In this document: piece after piece, positions 1 to 5,400 of the stretch
Position numbering within the stretch: position 1 is the stretch's first letter
How the letters are laid out: each line of letters begins with the position of its first letter
NCBI GenBank assembly: GCA_020854975.1
Contig: JAHKLQ010000162.1
Location: forward strand, 1 to 8,353
DNA length: 8,353 bases
Direction of reading: 5' to 3'
Source: Methanobacterium sp.
GTDB lineage: Archaea; Methanobacteriota; Methanobacteria; Methanobacteriales; Methanobacteriaceae
Program-made: the position numbers and the translations under genes
The notes under the pieces: generated by a model
Seen by the model: only the letters and a program-made list of their open reading frames with translations
Told to the model about the DNA's origin: nothing
Database searches by the model: none

Positions 1-119
1 GAACTGTGGCAGATATGGTGCAGAAACTTTCAGAAGAAAAGGAGAAAGACAATGGACTTCTGTTTATTGGAAGTTTTCTTGAGGGAAAACCTTATGAGGC
101 TTCTATGAAACGACAGTAA
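1..119 (+). CDS. 3' end of an unidentified protein-coding gene (partial)
   Basis: An open frame enters from the left edge, with its first full codon at base 3, and ends at a TAA at 117-119. It gives 38 residues: a charged, helix-like stretch (Lys/Glu-rich, about residues 5-16), then the hydrophobic strand-like piece GLLFIGSF and a basic tail ending EASMKRQ. The composition and the clean stop look like the C-terminus of a soluble protein. I do not recognise the family from so short a tail, and no motif is diagnostic. The rest of the gene lies outside the window. A T-tract at 201-206, about 80 bases after the stop, could end its transcript. That this is a coding tail is fairly likely because the frame stays open from the edge with sensible codon use; the function is unknown. 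Confidence 0.6.
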   Translation, partial: TVADMVQKLSEEKEKDNGLLFIGSFLEGKPYEASMKRQ

Positions 120-200
120 TTGATGTTTTTATCATGATCCTCTGGGAAAGTAAAATAACTTCAAAACATTTGAACTAGAATTTTAGAAGGGTTAATATTC

Positions 201-206
201 TTTTTT
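201..206 (+). terminator. Possible oligo-T terminator of the first gene
   Basis: A run of six T, preceded by TTAATATTC, lies 81 bases after the stop codon of the leftmost gene. Archaeal RNA polymerase can terminate at T-rich tracts without a strong hairpin, and none is obvious here. The call is tentative. Confidence 0.25.
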
Positions 207-224
207 AAGCCACTTCCAACTTTC

Positions 225-252
225 CATGTATCAAACATTTCAACAATACATG
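225..252. repeat. 7-bp inverted repeat in the intergenic stretch
   Basis: CATGTAT at 225-231 is the perfect reverse complement of ATACATG at 246-252, with a 14-base spacer. It could be a weak hairpin or a protein-binding site. In such AT-rich DNA a chance match of this size is quite possible, and no gene start is nearby. Confidence 0.3.
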
Positions 253-467
253 ATGATAGTCAGATCAACAATTCTTTATTTTTTCATTATCTAAATACAA
301 ATTATATTAATGAAGTCTATCAACTATGAAAATAGTAAAATTCTTATTTTAATCAATTATTCAAACCATAATTCAAAATATAATATTTAAAATTGGAATA
401 TTTGATATAAGACCTATGTAAAAAGGTTTTCCATGGTTGATGTGAGGAATCTCATAAAGCGATAAAG

Positions 468-474
468 TTTATAT
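468..474 (+). promoter_or_regulatory. Archaeal TATA box, probable tRNA-Arg promoter
   Basis: TTTATAT preceded by GATAAAG fits an archaeal box A with a purine-rich BRE in front. Transcription would begin roughly 24-27 bases downstream, near 496-500, leaving about a 45-base leader before the tRNA. No equally good box lies closer to the tRNA 5' end. An 8-T run at 530-537 sits between this box and the tRNA, which is odd if this is the only promoter. Confidence 0.5.
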
Positions 475-478
475 GCAG

Positions 479-502
479 TGGTATCCAAAGAAAGTGATAC
501 CA
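479..502. repeat. Inverted repeat between TATA box and presumed start site
   Basis: TGGTATC (479-485) pairs perfectly with GATACCA (496-502) around a 10-base spacer. The element begins five bases after the TATA-like box and reaches the predicted transcription start, which is where an archaeal repressor operator would sit. It could equally be a hairpin in an RNA transcribed from further upstream. Confidence 0.4.
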
Positions 503-543
503 ACCTTAGTTCGTTTTTCAAAGTCAAACTTTTTTTTAAAGTC

Positions 544-660
<117 letters not shown>

Positions 661-708
661 ATGTTTTAGGGGGATGTTTTTCCTCAACTGGCCCCCCCAC
701 GGGATCGG

Positions 709-1176
709 CTATTTTCTGGAATTTTTCAGGGATTCAATTTTATCTACAGAATTTTTCCCTAAAAGATTGGTTATGTATCCGTCAGGTTCCCTCTGTGGTA
801 CTCTGTTTTCAGCAGGTTTATCTTCCTCCTTCTTTTCATCAGGATTTTTTTTATACTGCACCCTTGTTCTGGTCATATCCTCCTCTAAAAGGGCATAGGC
901 AGTGTTGAATCCAGAACCCATACGCACCAAACCAGCCACTGCAGCAGCTTCTAAGATTTCTTCCTGACTTGCTCCAAGTTTAAGGGCCTGTTTTTGATGT
1001 ACCCTGGTGCAAGGGTCACATCTGACTGCAATGGCACAGGCCACTGCAATGAGACTTTTTTCTTTAAGTGTGAGAGCACCATCTTTTAGTATCTCTGATG
1101 CCAGTTTTTTGAACGCTGAATCAACCTCTTCACCAATAGCTTCTGTGAATCGGTTAGGTTTTGCTTTTTGTTCCAT
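709..1176 (-). CDS. AhpD-like / carboxymuconolactone decarboxylase family protein
   Basis: This 155-residue protein matches the all-helical AhpD-like (carboxymuconolactone decarboxylase) fold. The core runs from about residue 10 to 103 and contains the redox signature C53-D-P-C56-x3-H60, typical of members that act as thiol-disulfide peroxidase or reductase partners. The region after it, with [21 protein letters not shown] at 67-87, is the usual second half. An unusual extra tail of about 50 residues (104-155) is rich in Lys, Glu and Asn and looks disordered. The start at 1176 is supported by AAGGAGA (complement of 1185-1191) eight to nine bases upstream. The gene is divergent from the YdeI-like gene at 1300 and ends towards the tRNA. 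The likely role is peroxide or thiol redox chemistry in the cytoplasm; the actual substrate cannot be told. Decarboxylase activity is less likely given the CxxC motif. Confidence 0.9.
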   Translation of the reverse strand: MEQKAKPNRFTEAIGEEVDSAFKKLASEILKDGALTLKEKSLIAVACAIAVRCDPCTRVHQKQALKLGASQEEILEAAAVAGLVRMGSGFNTAYALLEEDMTRTRVQYKKNPDEKKEEDKPAENRVPQREPDGYITNLLGKNSVDKIESLKNSRK

Positions 1177-1184
1177 TATAATGG
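1173..1184. promoter_or_regulatory. Perfect 12-bp palindrome over the AhpD-like start codon
   Basis: CCATTATAATGG is its own reverse complement. It covers the ATG and the spacer between Shine-Dalgarno and start. It could be a repressor operator just after the transcription start, or a small RNA hairpin (CCAU-UAUA-AUGG) that limits ribosome access. It could also be chance in AT-rich DNA. Confidence 0.35.
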
Positions 1185-1191
1185 TCTCCTT
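1185..1191 (-). promoter_or_regulatory. Ribosome binding site of the AhpD-like gene
   Basis: The minus strand reads AAGGAGA here, eight bases before the ATG at 1176. This fixes the start of the AhpD-like protein; there is no other in-frame ATG with a site this good. Confidence 0.7.
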
Positions 1192-1208
1192 AGATTGTGT
1201 ATAATTAA

Positions 1209-1217
1209 TTTATATAA
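1209..1217. promoter_or_regulatory. TATA box in the divergent promoter region, orientation ambiguous
   Basis: Read on the minus strand this is TTATATAA preceded by AATAAAGG, a good BRE/TATA pair that would start AhpD-like transcripts near 1187-1190, giving almost no leader. Read on the plus strand it is the consensus TTTATATA (1209-1216), which would start transcripts near 1238 for the YdeI-like gene with a leader of about 60 bases. The element is nearly symmetric, so it may serve either or both genes. Confidence 0.5.
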
Positions 1218-1220
1218 CCT

Positions 1221-1259
1221 TTATTTGAAGAAATTATACAATATTTCATAAAATTTCAT
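1221..1259 (-). CDS. Candidate 12-codon leader ORF upstream of the AhpD-like gene
   Basis: On the minus strand an ATG at 1259 opens a 12-codon frame (MKFYEILYNFFK) ending in TAA at 1223-1221. It is preceded by GGGAGGTGAT (complement of 1267-1276), a near-perfect complement of the 3' end of 16S rRNA, with seven bases between that block and the ATG. This is a far better site than those of the large genes around it. The frame ends 45 bases before the AhpD-like start. The TATA-like element at 1209-1217 lies downstream of it, so it would need a transcript starting further upstream, near 1280. The peptide is aromatic-rich, and I know of no family. It may be a translated leader peptide or simply a chance site. 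Confidence 0.2.
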   Translation of the reverse strand: MKFYEILYNFFK

Positions 1260-1262
1260 AAA
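1243..1262. repeat. Perfect 10-bp tandem repeat (ATTTCATAAA twice)
   Basis: ATTTCATAAA at 1243-1252 is repeated exactly at 1253-1262, in the middle of the divergent promoter region. Ten bases is about one helical turn, so the two copies would present the same face to a protein. On the minus strand each copy supplies an ATGAAAT, giving two overlapping possible starts in different frames. Confidence 0.6.
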
Positions 1263-1299
1263 TACTATCACCTCCCATTTACTAATAAATTAACTAATC

Positions 1300-1890
1300 A
1301 TGAGTAGAGGTAAATCATCACTGGATCAGCTGGAACTATATTATGCCCGAGACAGGGAGGAATGGCACAGTTGGCTTAGTGAAAATCATGAAACTTCTCC
1401 AGGGGTATGGTTAATTTATCATAAGAAAAACTCAAAAAAAACTTCGGTTTCTTATGAAGATGCAGTGCAGGAAGCTCTCAGTTTCGGATGGATCGACAGT
1501 AAAGTCAACGCCCTGGATGAAGAACGTTACATGCAGGTATTTACACCTCGAAAACCAGGTAGCAACTGGTCAAAGTCAAATAAAAAGAGAGTGGAACAAC
1601 TCATTGAACAGGGTTTAATGGAACCTGCAGGATTAAAAAAAGTCGAAACTGCAAAAAAAGACGGATCATGGACTTTTCTGGATGATATTGAAGACATGGT
1701 GGTTCCAGAAGATTTAAAAAAAGCATTGAACAAGAATAAAGTTGCCAGAGAAAACTTTGAAACCTTCAATGATTCTAATAAAAAACAATTATTATACTGG
1801 ATTGCCACAGCTAAAAGGAACAAAACCAGAATAAAACGGATCAACACTGTTGTCAAGTCTGCGATAGAGAATAAAATGCCCATTGATTAG
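1300..1890 (+). CDS. YdeI/OmpD-associated family protein
   Basis: The 196 residues carry the conserved blocks of the YdeI/OmpD-associated family: EEWHSWLSENH (20-30), GVWLIYHKK (35-43), SYEDAVQEALSFGWIDS (51-67), FTPRKPGSNWSKSNKKRVEQ (81-100), and a C-terminal OmdA-type region (about 135-196) with the YWIATAKRNKTRIKRI block at 166-181. Length is normal for the family, so the gene looks intact. It appears soluble, with no signal peptide or membrane segment. Members in bacteria have been linked to envelope or cationic-peptide stress, but the biochemical role is unsettled, and a role in an archaeon is not established. No clear Shine-Dalgarno precedes the ATG, so the transcript may be leaderless or nearly so; a possible TATA element TTTCATAAATA lies at 1254-1264. 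The rhodanese gene follows 58 bases later on the same strand. Confidence 0.88.
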   Translation: MSRGKSSLDQLELYYARDREEWHSWLSENHETSPGVWLIYHKKNSKKTSVSYEDAVQEALSFGWIDSKVNALDEERYMQVFTPRKPGSNWSKSNKKRVEQLIEQGLMEPAGLKKVETAKKDGSWTFLDDIEDMVVPEDLKKALNKNKVARENFETFNDSNKKQLLYWIATAKRNKTRIKRINTVVKSAIENKMPID

Positions 1891-1892
1891 AA

Positions 1893-1902
1893 ATTTTTAT
1901 AT
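1893..1902 (+). promoter_or_regulatory. Possible TATA box for the rhodanese gene
   Basis: An A+T block containing TTTTTATAT lies just after the YdeI-like stop and about 50 bases before the rhodanese ATG. It would start transcripts near 1925, leaving a leader of about 25 bases that includes the Shine-Dalgarno GTGAGG at 1935-1940. The rhodanese may therefore be transcribed on its own as well as with the gene before it. Confidence 0.4.
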
Positions 1903-1948
1903 TGATTTAAATTAACAGAATGGAACAAGTTACTGTGAGGAAATAAAA

Positions 1949-2314
1949 ATGTCAGAATCTGATGAAAATGAGATAAATCAAGTTATTAGAAATTTAAGTC
2001 CTGAAGTTGCACATAAATTGCTGGAAGAAAATCTTGACAATCCTGATTTTATCATACTGGATATTAGGACCTCCAAAGAATTCTCCACAGGACATATTGA
2101 GGGTGCATTGAATCTGGATTTCTATGCTGATGATTTCCAGGAACAGATCGAAAAAGGAGATAAAGATAAAAAATATCTTATTTGTTGCGGATCTGGTGTT
2201 AGAAGTTCTAAACTCCTTAAAACCATGGGATATGCAGGATATTTGGAGGTTTATAATGTTCTGGGTGGCATGAGGATGTGGGAAAAAAGTAACCTGCCTT
2301 TAACTCAAGAATAA
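1949..2314 (+). CDS. Single-domain rhodanese-like sulfurtransferase
   Basis: This 121-residue protein is one rhodanese domain, about residues 15-116. It shows the LDIRTSKEFSTGHIEGALNL block (37-56), with the DxR and GHIxGA signatures, and the active-site loop C80-G-S-G-V-R85, a six-residue CX4R loop of the size expected for sulfur rather than phosphate substrates. It ends with the typical NVLGGMRMW (103-111). The catalytic cysteine is present, so a persulfide-carrying sulfurtransferase is expected; a second cysteine sits next to it at 79. There is no signal peptide, so it acts in the cytoplasm. GTGAGG at 1935-1940, eight bases from the ATG, supports the start. Donor and acceptor are unknown; roles in tRNA thiolation, Fe-S supply or sulfide handling would all fit. 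Confidence 0.93.
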   Translation: MSESDENEINQVIRNLSPEVAHKLLEENLDNPDFIILDIRTSKEFSTGHIEGALNLDFYADDFQEQIEKGDKDKKYLICCGSGVRSSKLLKTMGYAGYLEVYNVLGGMRMWEKSNLPLTQE

Positions 2315-2317
2315 GAT

Positions 2318-2340
2318 CATAAATTATGTATCTTATTTTA
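2318..2340 (+). terminator. Probable terminator after the rhodanese gene
   Basis: CATAAATTATG (2318-2328) is a 5-bp-arm inverted repeat directly after the TAA stop, followed by the T-rich TATCTTATTTTA. The pairing extends outwards with one bulge (GAT to ATC). A second perfect inverted repeat, TTTAATTATTAAA at 2354-2366, lies in the same convergent gap and may serve either strand. Confidence 0.4.
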
Positions 2341-2353
2341 GAATAATTCCTTC

Positions 2354-2366
2354 TTTAATTATTAAA
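2354..2366. repeat. Inverted repeat in the convergent gene gap
   Basis: TTTAAT-T-ATTAAA is a perfect inverted repeat with a one-base centre. It lies 38 bases past the stop codon (TGA at 2402-2404) of the large minus-strand helicase gene. No strong T-run follows it on the minus strand, so its use as a terminator there is uncertain. Confidence 0.3.
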
Positions 2367-2401
2367 TCTTTTATCATGCCTGATATTCCATCTGGTCTCT
2401 T

Positions 2402-5400
2402 TCAATCTCTTATCAGGTCAATCATCCCATCAGGGCGTTCTTCAATTTCATTCGCCTGGATTAAGTCATTGATAACGCCTTTTGAACGTTTTATGGCTGG
2501 GCCCCGGGTCACCTTAGCTCCGAAGAGTCGTGAAACTTCACGTACCAATTCATCTATTTGGGTGGCGTACTGGGATTCCAGGACAATTTTAACTGCTGCT
2601 TTTATTTCTTCTTCACTGATAAGATCCATTTTGGCAGGTGGTTTACCTGTACGCCGGCGTACCACAACTGGAGCGTCTTTGTAGTATAAAAAGTCTCCTT
2701 TCTGGATTATCTGCCCATCCAACACCCCTAAATGAACGGCTTCTTTCATCACACTCTGCACCCGCCTTCCAGCACGGCTGAGTCCCCAGTAGGTGCGCAC
2801 CCTCCGCACAACCTCATCATAATGGATGGGTCCTTCTACTTCCACCACCTTCATAACTGCCCGGGCAACATCTCCCACTGGCTGGCTGTGCATATCACCA
2901 GTAACTGTTACTCCCGGATCTTCACATACCTGGTATTCGGGTATTTCATCCTGCACTTCTTCTTCTTTTTCCTCTTCTGGGGGAATGGTTTCCTCTTCAG
3001 CTTCCAGGATCTCCACTTCCAGTTCATGAATAGGTTCAATTTCTTCCACAACTGGGGGAATTATCTCTTCCTCACCACGGTCTTCACCCATAAGCTCTTC
3101 TATTATCTGCAAGAGACGTTTCTGGACTTCAACACGGTTTCGGTACCAGTCAGTAGACCAAACACGATAGAAACGCCATCCGAGACCTTTCAGGATCTGT
3201 TGACGGAGCCGATCCCGGTCCCGGGCCACCCGGCTGGTCTGGTACATGGTACCGTCACAGGCAATTCCCAGAAGGTAACGTCCAGGATATTCAGGATCCA
3301 CAACTGCTAAATCCACCCTGAAACCAGCACAACCCACTCTTCGGTGGATCTGGTATCCATGGGCAGTTAAAAATTCATAGAGAGAGTCTTCGAAGGCAGT
3401 GTCAGCTGTTCTTCCCATCTCTTCAGGCTGGGAAAGGGTTTTCTTTTCAGCGTATTCCAGGAATTCTTTAAATGCTCGAAGACCGAATGGTGCGCTGCTG
3501 TTTAATTGCAAGTCCTGACCCCGGAAGTTGGAGAATATAACACATTTTTCACGGGCACGTGTTAAAAGAACGTTTAACCTTCGCTCTCCTCCATCCTGGT
3601 TTACTGGTCCGAAGTTATGGCTCAAGCGTCCATCTGCATCGAATCCGTAACCCACACTAACCAGTATCACATCCCTTTCATCTCCCTGGATGGTTTCCAG
3701 GTTTTTCACAAAGAAGTGCTCTTCATGATGGTGGTTGAAGTATTTCTCCATTCTGGGGTTGAGTTTAAGTTGTAGTTCCAGTTCTTCCAGGATGGCCTGC
3801 TGCTGACGTACATTGAAGGTGCCCACACCCAGACTTTTAGTATCACCATACTTCTCGTAATGTTCAAAGACAGTTTTAACAACTTCCTTGGCCTCTGCAC
3901 GATTGGTAGCAGTTTTTCCTCGGTCATAAACAGTTTCAGGGAGGTGGACCAGTTTAAGTCCCAACTCTTCAGAGTCCTGGCTGGGTGAAGGGTAGATCAA
4001 AAGGTGGTTATCATAAAATTCCTGGTTACTAACCGCGATAAGGGATTCGTGTCGGCTACGGTAATGCCAGCGGAGCATTTTCGAGGGGAAGCTACGTTTG
4101 CAGAGGTGGAGAATGCTTTCCATATCGGCCAGTACAGCCAGGTCATAATCATCACTTTCCACATCCATCATAATATCGAAAAATGTGGTTGGGGGTAATT
4201 GTCGTGTATCACCCATAATAACTGCATATTTAGCTCTTAAAAGTGCGCCCAGGGCGTCTTCTGGTTTCACCTGGCTGGCTTCATCGAAGATAACATAATC
4301 AAAGCGTAAGTTCTTAACACTATACGGATCCAGGTACTGGGCAATGGAGAGGGGGCTCATCATGAAACAGGGTTTAATATTCTGTATTATGCCTCCACAG
4401 ATGGATAAAAGTTTTCTGATAGGCATGTGTCCGCGTTTACGGGAAAATTCACTTTTTAAAACTCCCAGTTCTGAGCGGGGGGAGGCAGTGCTGGAAAGTG
4501 AGGGTCGGTTCTGGTATAGTTCTTCTGCTATGCGGAAGCGGTTGAGTTTTATTATTTTACTGTCCAGTTCCCGGAATTCATTGATCTTCTTCTCATGTAC
4601 ATCACCCACGAAACGGGAGAGTGCAGGTTCCTGGATGAAGAGACTGCGTAACATGGAATCGGCAAAGTTACCTTCCAAACAGGGGATAATGTCTTCTGCC
4701 TCTATTTCATCCTTATCCACCAGTTCCACCAGGTCGAAACCTATTGTTTGCAGACATTCTGCCCGGGAGGAGCTGAAACGGGACCAATTCTGTAACCCAG
4801 AGAGTCCCACTTTCAAGAGGGATAGTTGGGGCAATAAATAGTCAAGGGGGCTTTGTGTTATGCTTTCCCCTAAAACTGAGTCCTGGTCAAAGTGCAGGAA
4901 GCTGTCCAACTGGTTAATGTTCTGCAGGATGTGATCATAATCCTGGTGCATCTCCTGGATGGTCTTTTTAAGCTCATGCTGTTCTGCAGAATCCAGGATG
5001 ATGAGGATTTTCTCAGTTATCCGACCTTCTTCCAGAGCTTTCCGGAATTTGAGGATCCATTCGGATATGTTTTTCAGGTTTTCAGCTTCACTTTCCTCAG
5101 ATTTCCAGTGAGAGCCAAATAGGGATCTGGCCAGTTCGTCCTGTTCTTTAATTTTTAACCGGAGCTTCTGACACTTAATAAGTTCTTCCAGATCCTGAAG
5201 TATTATATCCTCATCTTCAGGTGTTTTACCAATGTAAAGGCGACTTATTCTCTTTTTGGCCTTTTTAAAGTCTCCACTTAAAAATTTGAGCAGTTTAGGT
5301 TTCTGTTCCTGGAAAGCCATCAGCAGGGAAAGAATATCTTCATTTAAAACTCCTTTTTTAAATCTTTTAAGGCCTTTGGCTTTGGATTTATATTCTTCAA

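Noticed and set aside
226..294. Plus-strand 22-codon frame starting at the ATG at 226
   Set aside because: It has no Shine-Dalgarno, and the frame overlaps the inverted repeat at 225-252; its Phe/Ile-rich content is what T-rich DNA gives.
668..698. GGGGG (669-673) and a seven-C run (692-698) that could pair as a terminator hairpin
   Set aside because: The 18-base loop and lack of a T-run after it on either strand make it a weak terminator. It may simply be base bias past the end of the AhpD-like gene.
1300..2314. YdeI-like and rhodanese genes as a functional operon
   Set aside because: The 58-base gap has its own TATA-like box and there is no overlap or known pairing of these families, so co-function is not claimed.
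2732..3310. 192-codon plus-strand open frame opposite the nuclease and linker part of the helicase gene
   Set aside because: It is antisense to well-conserved domains (nuclease motif, DUF3320), and its translation is His/Phe/Ser-rich low-complexity; it is a shadow of the real frame.
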